Assembly: GCA_027448805.1 (NCBI GenBank) | Contig: DAIDMU010000094.1 | Span: 1 to 38,468, forward strand | DNA from: Sulfurimonas sp. | Lineage (GTDB): Bacteria > Campylobacterota > Campylobacteria > Campylobacterales > Sulfurimonadaceae | Length of the DNA stretch: 38,468 nt | Reading direction: 5' to 3' | Shown: positions 26,263 through 37,200 of the stretch, piece after piece | How positions within the stretch are numbered: position 1 is the first letter of the stretch | Layout: each line of letters opens with the position of its first letter | Made by a program: the position numbers and the translations under genes | The notes under the pieces: model-generated | What the model saw: only the letters and a program-made list of their open reading frames with translations | Told to the model about the DNA's origin: nothing | The model's database searches: none

Positions 26263-26973
26263 TTGAAACTAGATAAAAGCTTTATGACCAACCTAATCGC
26301 TGCAATACTCGTTCTTTTATCTTTTTTATTTGAGAACACTCTTGGCTCTCTGCTGCTATATACCGGCCTCTTCGCACTCTCCGGTGCGGTCACGAATCAG
26401 CTGGCAATTCATATGCTCTTTGAAAAAGTGCCATATCTTTATGGATCAGGCGTAATACCGCTGCAATTTGAAGCATTTAAAAACTCTATCAAAAACCTGA
26501 TGATGACTCAATTTTTCACCCAGAACCAGCTAGAGAATTTCTTTAAAAATGAAGAGAAGAAGATAAACTTGACGCCGATTATAGAAAAGACAGACTTCTC
26601 TAGCGCATTTGATGCCCTTAGCAAAACAGTAATGGAGTCCTCTTTTGGCGGAATGCTCGGAATGTTTGGAGGAGAGAGCATTTTAAATACTCTTCGCGAG
26701 CCTTTCTCTCTAAAGATGAAGAGCGCTGTTATAAATATTGTAAATAGCGATGGTTTTAATCATACTCTGCAAGAGCATCTGCAAAGTTCATCTTTGAGCG
26801 AAGACATGATTAAATCAATAGAAAATATCATTGATGCAAGACTTGGCGAACTTACTCCGCAAATGGTAAAAGAGATGGTTGAAAAAATCATACACGAACA
26901 TCTCTCTTGGCTTGTTGTCTGGGGTGGAATTTTTGGCGGATTGATAGGGCTACTCAGCTCGGCTTTATTTTAA
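26263..26973 (+). CDS. DUF445 family membrane protein
   Basis: The 236-residue protein has membrane helices at about 10-24 and 28-48, and a final helix (WLVVWGGIFGGLIGLLSSALF). After the second helix comes GAVTNQLAIHMLFEKVPYLY followed by GSGVIP, the hallmark region of DUF445 proteins (GWxTNxxAIxMLF...G.IP). The middle is a helical domain. The function of the family is not settled; envelope roles have been suggested. The start is TTG with GGAG seven bases upstream. It stands convergent with the S4 gene. Confidence 0.82.
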   Translation: MKLDKSFMTNLIAAILVLLSFLFENTLGSLLLYTGLFALSGAVTNQLAIHMLFEKVPYLYGSGVIPLQFEAFKNSIKNLMMTQFFTQNQLENFFKNEEKKINLTPIIEKTDFSSAFDALSKTVMESSFGGMLGMFGGESILNTLREPFSLKMKSAVINIVNSDGFNHTLQEHLQSSSLSEDMIKSIENIIDARLGELTPQMVKEMVEKIIHEHLSWLVVWGGIFGGLIGLLSSALF

Positions 26974-26989
26974 ACAATAACGCCAAAAA

Positions 26990-27193
26990 CTAAAAAACCT
27001 CTATAACAACCTCGGCAACTTCTATGACATCGCCACGGCGTATTTTTGCTCTTTTTCTGAGCTCTGTCTCGCCGTTTCTTCTTACATGTCCATCGGCTAC
27101 AATCATCTTCGCCTCTGCTCCGCTATCTACTAAATCCAAAACCTTAAGAAGCTTAAAAAGTTCTATATATTCATCTTTTAACTCATATTTCAT
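26990..27193 (-). CDS. S4-domain RNA-binding protein (YbcJ/YaaA-like)
   Basis: A 67-residue protein that is essentially one S4 domain: LFKLLKVLDLVDSGAEAKMI, then ADGHVRRNGETELRKRAKIRRGDVI. It matches the small E. coli YbcJ type, thought to bind ribosomal or other structured RNA. It is alone on its strand, convergent with DUF445 and divergent from the SprA-like gene. Confidence 0.85.
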   Translation of the reverse strand: MKYELKDEYIELFKLLKVLDLVDSGAEAKMIVADGHVRRNGETELRKRAKIRRGDVIEVAEVVIEVF

Positions 27194-27275
27194 GCTCTGT
27201 TCCTTTTGTAGCTGAAATAATATCAGATTTATTAACTACTTTCTTAAAGCATCTTTTAAATTCCAAAGAAGTAGA

Positions 27276-27857
27276 ATGAAGATTATGGAAATAGGTCTAA
27301 ATTCACTCTACAACATCGGCACAAACTACTCAATCAGGCTCAATGAAAAAGAGGTTTTGGTTGTCGAAGATGACCCTCTTAGAAAAACAGAAACGTCCGA
27401 TGAAAAGAAGTCGGCAAAAGAGGAAGAAAAGAAAAAAAACCAAGAGAAGTCAAAATCTGCGAATGAGCTTAGTATTGATGAAAGAAGATTAGTTCAAGAC
27501 CTTCAATCCAGAGACACGGAAGTTCGTGCGCATGAAGCGGCACATCAAGGTGCAGGCGGAGGCATGACTGGCGGAGCTTCATATACTTATCAGCAGGGCC
27601 CCGACGGAAGAATGTATGCTATCGGAGGCGAAGTTTCTATCTCAATTGCGTCCGGCTCGACCCCGCAGGAAGCCATTCGTAACGCTCAGCAGGCAATTGC
27701 TGCCGCTATGGCGCCATCTGACCCGAGCGGGCAAGATTTTGCCGTTGCCTCAAGCGCTATGGTAATGCTTATGAAGGCCCAGCAGCAGTTAACTAAAGAG
27801 ATGCAGCAAGAGATGTTGGGCAAAGAGGTCTATAAAAATGCGGCTGTTGGCACTTAA
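27276..27857 (+). CDS. SprA-related putative zinc metalloprotease
   Basis: The 193-residue protein has a highly charged, low-complexity N-terminal part (about 30-70, rich in Lys and Glu) and a C-terminal domain with VRAHEAAHQGAGGG near residue 83-96. The HEAAH sequence is a HExxH zinc motif. GGASYTYQQGPDGRMYAIGG and the Ala-rich QQAIAAAMAPSDPSGQD segment are typical of the SprA-related family (PF12118), which is annotated as putative metalloprotease. No signal peptide is seen. Start ATG at 27276; a second ATG nine bases later would also work. Confidence 0.82.
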   Translation: MKIMEIGLNSLYNIGTNYSIRLNEKEVLVVEDDPLRKTETSDEKKSAKEEEKKKNQEKSKSANELSIDERRLVQDLQSRDTEVRAHEAAHQGAGGGMTGGASYTYQQGPDGRMYAIGGEVSISIASGSTPQEAIRNAQQAIAAAMAPSDPSGQDFAVASSAMVMLMKAQQQLTKEMQQEMLGKEVYKNAAVGT

Positions 27858-27885
27858 AACCAACTTGTCTAAAACTTTTATTTTT

Positions 27886-28039
27886 TTGCGCAAAAAGTTA
27901 AAACTTAGGTTATAATTCTTTCCGATGAAAGATTTTTGTGTGCGAGTTCATCTATAGTATATTCTGCTAGACAAACGACTCTCCCTATATTTTGACTCCA
28001 CTTCCACAAGAAGTGAATTTTTACCAAGAGGTACTACAC
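27886..28039 (+). promoter_or_regulatory. Promoter and long leader of the cold-shock gene
   Basis: A TATAAT at 27911-27916, with a weak TTGCGC at 27886-27891, puts the transcript start near 27923, giving a leader of about 115 bases. The leader has a 6-bp hairpin CACTTC/GAAGTG (27999-28004 with 28010-28015) followed by AATTTTT, and then AGAGGT as ribosome binding site. Long structured leaders are typical of cspA-type genes and help cold induction. Confidence 0.5.
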
Positions 28040-28258
28040 ATGGCAGAATTGCTAGACGGATCAGTTAAATGGTTCAATGAAGAAAAAGGTTATGGTTTCA
28101 TTCAACAAGAAAATGGCGGTAAGGATGTATTTGTACACTTTCGCCAAGTAAACAGAACAGGACCAGGTCGTGTTTCATTATCTGAAGGTCAAAAGGTAAC
28201 TTTTGAACTTGGAGAAGGTCAAAAAGGTCCTCAAGCTGAGAACGTAACTCCTTTATAA
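28040..28258 (+). CDS. Cold-shock protein (CspA family)
   Basis: A 72-residue single cold-shock domain with the RNA-binding motifs KGYGFIQ (RNP1) and DVFVHF (RNP2). CspA-type proteins bind single-stranded RNA or DNA and act as RNA chaperones. I choose the ATG at 28040 because AGAGGT lies nine bases upstream and the product then has the family's usual length; the longer frame from 27992 would add residues encoded by the leader hairpin. A strong terminator follows, so the gene is monocistronic. Confidence 0.95.
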   Translation: MAELLDGSVKWFNEEKGYGFIQQENGGKDVFVHFRQVNRTGPGRVSLSEGQKVTFELGEGQKGPQAENVTPL

Positions 28259-28266
28259 GGTTTTAC

Positions 28267-28294
28267 TTTGCAGGCTTAGCGCCTGCAAACTTTT
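28267..28294 (+). terminator. Intrinsic terminator of the cold-shock gene
   Basis: A perfect 9-bp stem TTTGCAGGC/GCCTGCAAA (28267-28275 with 28281-28289), 5-base loop, then CTTTTG, nine bases after the stop codon. Confidence 0.85.
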
Positions 28295-28330
28295 GTTACG
28301 CACTAAAACGAACTTCAAAATCAACCTAAC

Positions 28331-28747
28331 TCAAACACTCTTTAAAAAAACAAAACTCTTTTTAGAAAAACCATTTTTTTCATAAAATCTATGGGCATCT
28401 TCTCTCTGAAATCCTGAAGATAAAACTATATTTTCACACATACCCATTTTTGCATAATCATTTAAATATTCAAGCATCATCGCCCCATATTTTTTACCTC
28501 TATGCCTCTCGTCTGTTACCAAATCAAAAACATATAGATGCCTTTTGTGGTAAAGATTTGTTTGTATTGCAATGCCGGCGTAAGTTATTAACATCTCTTT
28601 ATCCATTATGCCAATCATTTTATATTCACTTTTTCTCATCTCATATATTAAATCTTCAAATTCATTATATGTCAATGTGGTGCGAAGCTGAGAAACCACC
28701 TCGTAAGCCATCAAAAGTTCCCTTAAATCCAACTCTCTAATCTGCAT
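28331..28747 (-). CDS. GNAT-family N-acetyltransferase
   Basis: The 138-residue protein has the GNAT core: a central strand and acetyl-CoA loop LYVFDLVTDERHRGKKYGAM (motif R-x-x-G-x-G/K), and a C-terminal EDAHRFYEKNGFSK segment typical of the family. The substrate is unknown. I choose the ATG at 28747, six bases after AGGCGG, over the GTG at 28753, which is too close to that site. It is divergent from mqo. Confidence 0.83.
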   Translation of the reverse strand: MQIRELDLRELLMAYEVVSQLRTTLTYNEFEDLIYEMRKSEYKMIGIMDKEMLITYAGIAIQTNLYHKRHLYVFDLVTDERHRGKKYGAMMLEYLNDYAKMGMCENIVLSSGFQREDAHRFYEKNGFSKKSFVFLKSV

Positions 28748-28832
28748 ATACACCCGCCTAAAAAATTATAAAATATTATAATAAATTTGCTACAATACAA
28801 CTAAAAAAGAGTCTAGGATATGGAAATTCATA

Positions 28833-30329
28833 ATGGCTACTAAAAATTTCGAAGTTATAATTGTTGGAGCAGGAGTTTCAGGTACGGCTTTAGCGTATGA
28901 GCTTGCAAGATATACCGATATTAAATCTATTGGAATTATTGAGAAGTACGGAGATATCGCTACGCTAAACTCATGCGGGACAAGCAACTCTCAAACAATA
29001 CATGTCGGAGATATTGAAACAAATTACACGCTTCAAAAAGCAGCAATTACCAAACGAACAGCAAAAATGGTCGAAAAATATTGTCTTCAACACAACTATC
29101 AAAACGAGATAATATTTTCACACCAAAAAATGGCTTTGGGCATCGGCAAAAAAGAGGTTGAATTTTTACTTCACCGCTATGAAGAGTTTTCGGAACTGTT
29201 TCCATATTTGGAAGTCTGGAACAAAGAGAGATTAAAAGAGCTAGAGCCTCGTGTTGTGTTTGATGAAAACGGAAATGAACGCAAAGAAGAGATGGTTGGA
29301 ATTGGCGCAACCGGTCAATGGACTACCGTTGATTATGGAAAATTGTCAAAATCATTTTTAGAGAATGCAAAAAAAGAGCAAGACGTAAAATTAGAAGTTT
29401 TTTTAAATACCAAGGTAGAAGAGATTAAAAAAAGCAAAAAACGCGGATATGTAGTTAAAACTAAAGATGAAACATATTATGCCGACTTTGTAGTCGTAGA
29501 TGCCGGTGCGCACTCACTTTTCTTAGCACACAAAATGGGTTTTGGTCTAAACCTCGGCTGCTTGCCGGTAGCGGGAAGCTTTTACATGACAAACGAAAAG
29601 ATGTTAAATGGCAAGGTTTATATGATTCAAAATCCAAAACTCCCTTTTGCAGCTCTTCATGGCGACCCTGATGTTCTGGCAGAGGGCAATACCCGTTTTG
29701 GTCCTACAGCGCTGATGCTGCCAAAATTAGAACGTTACAAAAGCGGGACATATATGGATTTTTGGAAGACTCTCCGCTTTGATAAAAATATTGCCATTGC
29801 ATTATGGAAACTTTTTAAAGAGAGCGATATACGCAACTACATCCTTAAAAACTTTCTATTTGAAATTCCATTTCTAAACAAATATCTATTTTTAAGCGAT
29901 GCCAGAAAAATCGTCCCCTCACTAAAACTTAGCGAATTTAAATATGCCAAAGGGTTTGGCGGTGTTCGCCCTCAGGTACTAAACAAAGATGAACAAAAAC
30001 TTCTTCTTGGCGAAGCATCAATCTACACGGGAGAAGGACTTGTTTTCAATATGACACCGTCTCCAGGAGCTACTTCTTGCTTGGGAAATGCAGAGAGAGA
30101 CCTCAAATATATAGTCAAATACCTTGGGAAAAACTTTAATGAGGAAAAATTTAAAGATGAGTTAACCGATGGCGAATATTGCGTTCTTCCTGCACCGATA
30201 GAATCGCAGAAAGCCGTTGTGAACCTCATCAGAGCAGAGATACAAAGAACGCAGGAGAAGTATCTTCAAGAGTTACATGTAGGAAAGCCGGATGCTGATT
30301 TTTGGGACAAACCGCATAGTAAAATATAA
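28833..30329 (+). CDS. mqo: Malate:quinone oxidoreductase
   Basis: The 498-residue protein starts with an FAD-binding dinucleotide fold (VIIVGAGVSGTALAYELAR), followed by NSCGTSNSQTIHVGDIETNY, which carries typical MQO residues, and LGCLPVAGSFYMT, GDPDVLAEGNTRFGPTA and a GFGGVRPQVL segment. MQO oxidises malate to oxaloacetate at the cytoplasmic membrane and passes electrons to quinone, replacing malate dehydrogenase in the TCA cycle of many Campylobacterota. The start at 28833 has GGAAA eight bases before it. The next gene, a small lipoprotein, begins 17 bases after its stop. Confidence 0.92.
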   Translation: MATKNFEVIIVGAGVSGTALAYELARYTDIKSIGIIEKYGDIATLNSCGTSNSQTIHVGDIETNYTLQKAAITKRTAKMVEKYCLQHNYQNEIIFSHQKMALGIGKKEVEFLLHRYEEFSELFPYLEVWNKERLKELEPRVVFDENGNERKEEMVGIGATGQWTTVDYGKLSKSFLENAKKEQDVKLEVFLNTKVEEIKKSKKRGYVVKTKDETYYADFVVVDAGAHSLFLAHKMGFGLNLGCLPVAGSFYMTNEKMLNGKVYMIQNPKLPFAALHGDPDVLAEGNTRFGPTALMLPKLERYKSGTYMDFWKTLRFDKNIAIALWKLFKESDIRNYILKNFLFEIPFLNKYLFLSDARKIVPSLKLSEFKYAKGFGGVRPQVLNKDEQKLLLGEASIYTGEGLVFNMTPSPGATSCLGNAERDLKYIVKYLGKNFNEEKFKDELTDGEYCVLPAPIESQKAVVNLIRAEIQRTQEKYLQELHVGKPDADFWDKPHSKI

Positions 30330-30346
30330 CAAACAGAGGGAGAGAG

Positions 30347-30478
30347 ATGAGAGCTTTATTTTTAATAACTATGACGATGCTAATGTTTATGGGATGCAGC
30401 GCAAAAGAGTTTAATGAAGGTGTGGACAGTATCACAGGCGATATAACAAATGCTTTTGAAAAATCAAAAGACAAATAA
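30347..30478 (+). CDS. Small entericidin-like lipoprotein
   Basis: A 43-residue peptide: a hydrophobic signal (RALFLITMTMLMFMGC) with cysteine at 17 as the probable lipidation site (lipobox FMGC, slightly off consensus), then a short polar mature part (SAKEFNEGVDSITGDITNAF). The phrase and length resemble entericidin EcnA/EcnB-type lipoproteins. GGGAGAG precedes the ATG at a proper distance. It follows mqo by 17 bases and may share its transcript. The gene is below common length cutoffs and would be missed by many callers. Confidence 0.7.
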   Translation: MRALFLITMTMLMFMGCSAKEFNEGVDSITGDITNAFEKSKDK

Positions 30479-30516
30479 GCAGATTGGTAATAATCAGTTT
30501 TTAAACAACAATCAGC

Positions 30517-30555
30517 TACAATCGCGAAAAATAATAGGCAGATTTGGTTCTGCCT
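30517..30555 (+). promoter_or_regulatory. Promoter and leader hairpin of the ABC-F gene
   Basis: TACAAT (30517-30522) is a possible -10, with transcription then starting near 30530. A 7-bp hairpin AGGCAGA/TCTGCCT (30536-30542 with 30549-30555) stands at the very 5' end of such a transcript, just before the ribosome binding site GAGAG. It has no T-run, so it is a leader stem rather than a terminator. Confidence 0.4.
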
Positions 30556-30572
30556 AAACGAGAGTAAAAAAC

Positions 30573-32177
30573 ATGGTAACAGTACAAAAATTAGTTATGC
30601 GTTATGGCAACAGGGTTCTATTTCAAGATATAAACCTTAAACTCGACCGTCATAAAAGATATGGGCTTATCGGCGCAAACGGTGCCGGAAAGACTACATT
30701 TTTAAAAATACTCAGCGGTCAGATTAAAGAGTATGAGGGCGAAGTAATAATCCCAAAAACGAACAAAGTCGGGGTTTTAGGACAAAATCAATATGCTTAT
30801 GAAGATTTTACTATTGCCGATGCCGTACTATACGGAAACAAAAGACTCTATGACGCAATCAAAGAAAAAGAGCTAATCTATGCAACAGGCGACTTCGAAG
30901 ATGAAGCTGTAAATAACCGCCTTGCCGAGCTTGAGACTATCTGTGTTGAAGAAGACCCGACTTATGAGTATGATGTAAATATTGCAAAAATTCTAGAGAA
31001 CGTCGGTATCCCTGCAAGCAAGCACAATGATCTTATGAGCACACTTGACAGCGCTGATAAATTTAAAGTTCTGCTAGCGCAAGTTTTATACCCAAAACCT
31101 GATGTTTTGTTTCTTGATGAGCCTACAAACAACCTTGATATTCAAACTATTAGCTGGCTGGAAGATGAACTTCAACGCCACGAGGGCACTATGGTTGTAA
31201 TATCTCACGATAGACACTTCCTAAACTCGGTAGTTACAAATATTCTTGATGTAGACTATCAAAAAATCCGCGAGTTTACAGGAAACTATGACGATTGGTA
31301 TATCGCTGCAAATGTTATCGCGAAACAAAATGAGCTCAGCAATGCAAAAAAAGAGAAAGAGAAAGATGAACTTGAGGCCTTTGTTCGCAGATTTAGCGCA
31401 AATGCTTCAAAAGCAAAACAAGCAACATCAAGACAGAAAAAACTTGATAAACTTGTTATTGACGACATAAAACCATCTTCTCGCCGCGACCCTAGCATCG
31501 TTTTTAAAGCAAAAAGAGTTATGGGTGATGAGGCTTTAAATATTATCAATATAAACCACTCTTATGGCGATAACGAAGTCTTAAAAAATATAAATTTAAA
31601 ATTTGAACCGGGCGAAAAAGTTGCACTTATCGGTCCAAACGGTGTCGGTAAAACAACACTTCTAAAAATAATAATGGAAGAGCTAAAACCAACAAGCGGA
31701 GAGATTCACTGGGGAGCTACTATCGAGAGCAGCTACTTTCCTCAAGATACAGCCGATATAATCAGCGGTGATGGAACTCTATATGACTGGCTGAGAGGGT
31801 TTGATCCAAAACGCGATATTGCAGAGATTAGAAACTGTTTAGGACGAATGTTATTTAGCGGTGAACAGCAAGAAAAATCAGTTGTAAGCATCTCAGGCGG
31901 TGAAAAACACAGAATGATGTTAAGCAAAATGATGCTTGAGGGCGGAAACTTTTTGGTTTTAGATGAACCTTCAAACCATCTTGATCTTGAAGCAATCGTA
32001 GCGCTCGGTGAAGCTCTTTACAACTTCAAAGGCAACGTAATCTGTGTATCGCATGACCGTGAACTCCTAGATGCTTTCGCAAATCGTGTTATAGAACTCA
32101 GAGCAGACGGAACTTATGTCGACTTCAAAGGCTCCTATGAAGAGTTTGCAGAGGCTAAAGAAAAAGGGCTAATATAG
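30573..32177 (+). CDS. ybiT: ABC-F family ATPase, YbiT type
   Basis: The 534-residue protein has two ABC cassettes and no membrane domain. Walker A motifs are GANGAGKTTFLK (about 37) and GPNGVGKTTLLK (about 357), Walker B regions are VLFLDEPTNNLD and FLVLDEPSNHLD, and the second signature is SISGGEKHRMM. The first signature is atypical (STLDSADKFKVLLAQ), as in E. coli YbiT. A charged linker (FVRRFSANASKAKQATSRQKK) matches YbiT closely. ABC-F proteins act on ribosomes in translation control or antibiotic protection. Confidence 0.92.
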   Translation: MVTVQKLVMRYGNRVLFQDINLKLDRHKRYGLIGANGAGKTTFLKILSGQIKEYEGEVIIPKTNKVGVLGQNQYAYEDFTIADAVLYGNKRLYDAIKEKELIYATGDFEDEAVNNRLAELETICVEEDPTYEYDVNIAKILENVGIPASKHNDLMSTLDSADKFKVLLAQVLYPKPDVLFLDEPTNNLDIQTISWLEDELQRHEGTMVVISHDRHFLNSVVTNILDVDYQKIREFTGNYDDWYIAANVIAKQNELSNAKKEKEKDELEAFVRRFSANASKAKQATSRQKKLDKLVIDDIKPSSRRDPSIVFKAKRVMGDEALNIININHSYGDNEVLKNINLKFEPGEKVALIGPNGVGKTTLLKIIMEELKPTSGEIHWGATIESSYFPQDTADIISGDGTLYDWLRGFDPKRDIAEIRNCLGRMLFSGEQQEKSVVSISGGEKHRMMLSKMMLEGGNFLVLDEPSNHLDLEAIVALGEALYNFKGNVICVSHDRELLDAFANRVIELRADGTYVDFKGSYEEFAEAKEKGLI

Positions 32178-32224
32178 TCATTTGCCTCCAAAGCTTTTAG
32201 TGAATTAGTTTAAAGGGAAGCAAT

Positions 32225-33061
32225 ATGGAAAAATATAAAGAATTTTTGGGGCTTGGAATAGCGGGCAACTTTGCACTGCACCTTGCCCAAGCCGGCGAAC
32301 TTGAAGATTTCAAAGAGGTAATAACTGCCGATGAAGCGGCTCCTAAGGGGATGTTTCCATTTTACCTGCCAAAACGTGTTGAGAGCGCTAAAGAGATCTT
32401 AAACACCTACCCGCTCTCACACTCTGCCATCAGACTCCCAAACAGAGATGTAAATGTCCAAGCAGAGCCGGAGGTCGGACTTATCTGCAAGCTTGAGTAC
32501 GAAAACAACAAACTTATAAAAATAACTCCTACTCATTTTGGCGCCTATAACGACTGCTCAATCAGAGTTGCTGGGGCCAGCCAAAGAAGTGATAAAAAGA
32601 ACTGGGGTACTGCGTCAAAAGGACTGAGCGAGAATCTAATCAAGATAGACAAGTTCAGCGATGGCGGGGTTATGGACAGCTACTCTATCTGCTCTTTTTT
32701 AAAAAGAGAGGGCGAGGTTCATGCCTACGGCGAAGATGTGGAGCTAAATGGTTACAGCTACTTTTACGAGAAACTTCTTGATTGGATGGTTGAGCAGATA
32801 AACACCCAAAAAGATTTTGGACCGCTTGAACCTTTGAGCCAGTATATTTCTGCATGTAAAAACCCCACCGATGCAATCATCAGCATTGGCGCAACAAGAT
32901 ATACGCCATACGGCGAAAGTACATTTTTAAAAAGCGGTGATGAAGTTGTAATAGCGGTTTACAATAGAAACAGTTTTTCGCCGAGCGATGTGCTTAAGAG
33001 TGTAGATAAAAACTCCTGCAATAGCCAAAATATTAGCATTTTGGCACAAAAAGTAATTTAA
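32225..33061 (+). CDS. FAH-fold-like protein (DUF5718-like)
   Basis: The 278-residue protein carries a pattern like the fumarylacetoacetate hydrolase superfamily: QAEPEVGLICKLEY where the fold has its metal-binding acidic residues, then FGAYNDCSIRVAG in place of the NDxSxRD segment, and GTASKGLSEN in place of the GKSFD segment. This resembles the Campylobacterota DUF5718 proteins as I recall them. The substrate is unknown. It lies 47 bases after the ABC-F gene, with AAGGGAAG before the ATG, and only two bases before the DUF1653 gene. Confidence 0.6.
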   Translation: MEKYKEFLGLGIAGNFALHLAQAGELEDFKEVITADEAAPKGMFPFYLPKRVESAKEILNTYPLSHSAIRLPNRDVNVQAEPEVGLICKLEYENNKLIKITPTHFGAYNDCSIRVAGASQRSDKKNWGTASKGLSENLIKIDKFSDGGVMDSYSICSFLKREGEVHAYGEDVELNGYSYFYEKLLDWMVEQINTQKDFGPLEPLSQYISACKNPTDAIISIGATRYTPYGESTFLKSGDEVVIAVYNRNSFSPSDVLKSVDKNSCNSQNISILAQKVI

Positions 33062-33063
33062 TT

Positions 33064-33276
33064 ATGAAAACAGGAATTTATGAACACTACAAAGGCGGCC
33101 GCTATGAAGTTATAGATACCGTAAGAGATAGCGAAAGCGAAGAGCTGATGGTGCTTTATCGCGCACTTTACGGAGATGAAAATCTATGGGTAAGAGCATA
33201 TACAATGTTTTTTGAAGAGGTAGAAGTCGGCGGCGAAAGCGTACCTCGTTTTAAATTCATGGGTGCAAAAAGTTGA
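33064..33276 (+). CDS. DUF1653 family protein
   Basis: A 70-residue protein with the DUF1653 pattern GIYEHYKGGRYEVIDTVRDSE, then ELMVLYRALYGDENLWVRAY and a short C-terminal FFEEV segment ending PRFKFMG. The small beta-rich fold has unknown function. It starts two bases after the preceding stop and its own stop overlaps the next start (TTGA). Confidence 0.9.
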   Translation: MKTGIYEHYKGGRYEVIDTVRDSESEELMVLYRALYGDENLWVRAYTMFFEEVEVGGESVPRFKFMGAKS

Positions 33277-33617
33277 GCAGAGGAAAAAAACTGGATCTCT
33301 TTATAGGTGCAGAGATAGAGGATGGATGGGCGGAAGTTCAATCACCTAGAAAGTCAGCTGTTGCGACTGAAATTTTAGAGCCTAACAAGCACTTTTTACT
33401 CTTTAAAAAAGAGAAAAGGCGAGGCAAAACTGTAACTCTTGTGGGCCAATTTTGCATAAAAGAAGACGCTTCAGAGGAGATGTTAAAAAGCCTGAAAAAA
33501 AAGCTCGGCTGCGGCGGCACATTTAAAGATGGATGGATGGAGTTTCAAGGTGAGCTCAAAGATAAACTAAGAGCCCTTCTTGTAGAAAACGGTTTTAGAT
33601 TTAAGCATGGACACTGA
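33273..33617 (+). CDS. SUI1/eIF1-like translation factor (YciH family)
   Basis: The 114-residue protein has the eIF1/SUI1 fold signature: KEKRRGKTVTLVGQFCIKED followed by LKSLKKKLGCGGTFKDGWMEFQG and RALLVENGFRFK. Bacterial YciH homologues bind the small ribosomal subunit and can affect initiation fidelity. The start is TTG, overlapping the DUF1653 stop as TTGA; GGGTG precedes it by seven bases. It closes the FAH-like - DUF1653 - SUI1 run. Confidence 0.88.
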   Translation: MSRGKKLDLFIGAEIEDGWAEVQSPRKSAVATEILEPNKHFLLFKKEKRRGKTVTLVGQFCIKEDASEEMLKSLKKKLGCGGTFKDGWMEFQGELKDKLRALLVENGFRFKHGH

Positions 33618-33730
33618 TTATATTTTTTATAAAAAAAGATTTGTCAAGCCGAAATTGATTAAATTTTCATCATTTTTTTAAATATTTATAAATTTTTACA
33701 TATATTATTAAATTTTAATTTACTATGTAG

Positions 33731-36375
<2,645 letters not shown>

Positions 36376-36433
36376 TAAACTCCCTACGAAACATCATTTA
36401 ACCAAAGCAAACACCATACCAGATGCGCAAACT

Positions 36434-36457
36434 AATTTTATAAAACAGCTATCTTTT
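36434..36457 (+). repeat. 24-base copy of the Crp/Fnr gene's 5' coding end
   Basis: These 24 bases match 36547-36570 inside the Crp/Fnr gene at 23 positions. The one difference (C for T) is silent in the frame that encodes NFIKQLSF in both places. The copy lies 113 bases upstream, not followed by an open frame of any length. It may be a remnant of a duplicated paralogue. Confidence 0.6.
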
Positions 36458-36531
36458 ATGATAAAATACAAAACGTAGGAATTTTAACAAAGCAGTACTA
36501 TAAAATATTACAAAGAAGCAAAATAATAGGT

Positions 36532-37200
36532 ATGAATGAAAAATTAAATTTTATAAAACAGTTATCTTTTTTTAACTCTCTTGATAGTGAAAAATTGGAT
36601 ATTATCGACAGCATCTCAAAAATAACAACCTACCCAAAGAATTCGATACTCTATTATGAAAACGACTCCAGCAACAAAATCTTTTTTTTAGTTTCAGGGC
36701 TTTTAAAAGTTTACAAAATAGATAAATTTGAAAACGAGATATTTCTCTACCACATACACAAAAATTCTCTTATATCCGAACTTACAACGCTGGATGATGA
36801 CGCAATACACTGTTTCTCAAATGCAGAATTTATGGAAGAGAGCATTGTACTTGAAGTTAGTTTTCAGGAACTAAAAACTGAATTTTTATCAAAAAATATC
36901 CTAAACAATGAGTTTATAAATGAGATACTGCTAAAAACACAGCAGCTTCACTGCGTTGTAAACAGAGAACTTGTTTTTGATGCAACGGCAAAAGTCGCAT
37001 TTACTCTTCATAATGATTTAGAGATGTTTAACTCGCTTAAAAGACATGAAATCTCTTTTATGCTGCATATTCAGCCTGAAACTCTCTCTAGAGTTCTAAA
37101 AAAATTAAAAAGAAGCTCCATTATAGATATAGAAAATACGGATGTCGTTATCTTAGACAAAGAGATGCTAAAAAACACATACAGGGGTGAACTGACATGA
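36532..37200 (+). CDS. Crp/Fnr-family transcription regulator next to nap
   Basis: The 222-residue protein has a cyclic-nucleotide-binding-like domain (about 10-125) with the phrase FFLVSGLLKVYKID and a C-terminal winged helix whose recognition region reads HEISFMLHIQPETLSRVLKK (about 180-199). There is no N-terminal cysteine set for an FNR-type 4Fe-4S cluster; only two cysteines are present, so it is not a classical oxygen-sensing FNR and may be closer to Dnr/NssR-type nitrogen-oxide regulators. Its TGA overlaps the ATG of the sensor-like gene. The order regulator - sensor - napA suggests control of nitrate respiration, which is inference. Confidence 0.88.
   Translation: MNEKLNFIKQLSFFNSLDSEKLDIIDSISKITTYPKNSILYYENDSSNKIFFLVSGLLKVYKIDKFENEIFLYHIHKNSLISELTTLDDDAIHCFSNAEFMEESIVLEVSFQELKTEFLSKNILNNEFINEILLKTQQLHCVVNRELVFDATAKVAFTLHNDLEMFNSLKRHEISFMLHIQPETLSRVLKKLKRSSIIDIENTDVVILDKEMLKNTYRGELT
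36547..36570 (+). repeat. Second copy of the 24-base repeat (within the Crp/Fnr gene)
   Basis: Codes for residues NFIKQLSF near the start of the regulator. It pairs with the upstream copy at 36434-36457. Confidence 0.6.

Noticed and set aside
27925..27957. Ten-codon frame at the start of the cold-shock leader, possibly leaderless.
   Set aside because: No ribosome binding site, and its placement depends on an unproven transcription start; no sign of function.
27992..28039. N-terminal extension of the cold-shock protein.
   Set aside because: Encoded by the hairpin-containing leader; the ATG at 28040 gives the standard family length.
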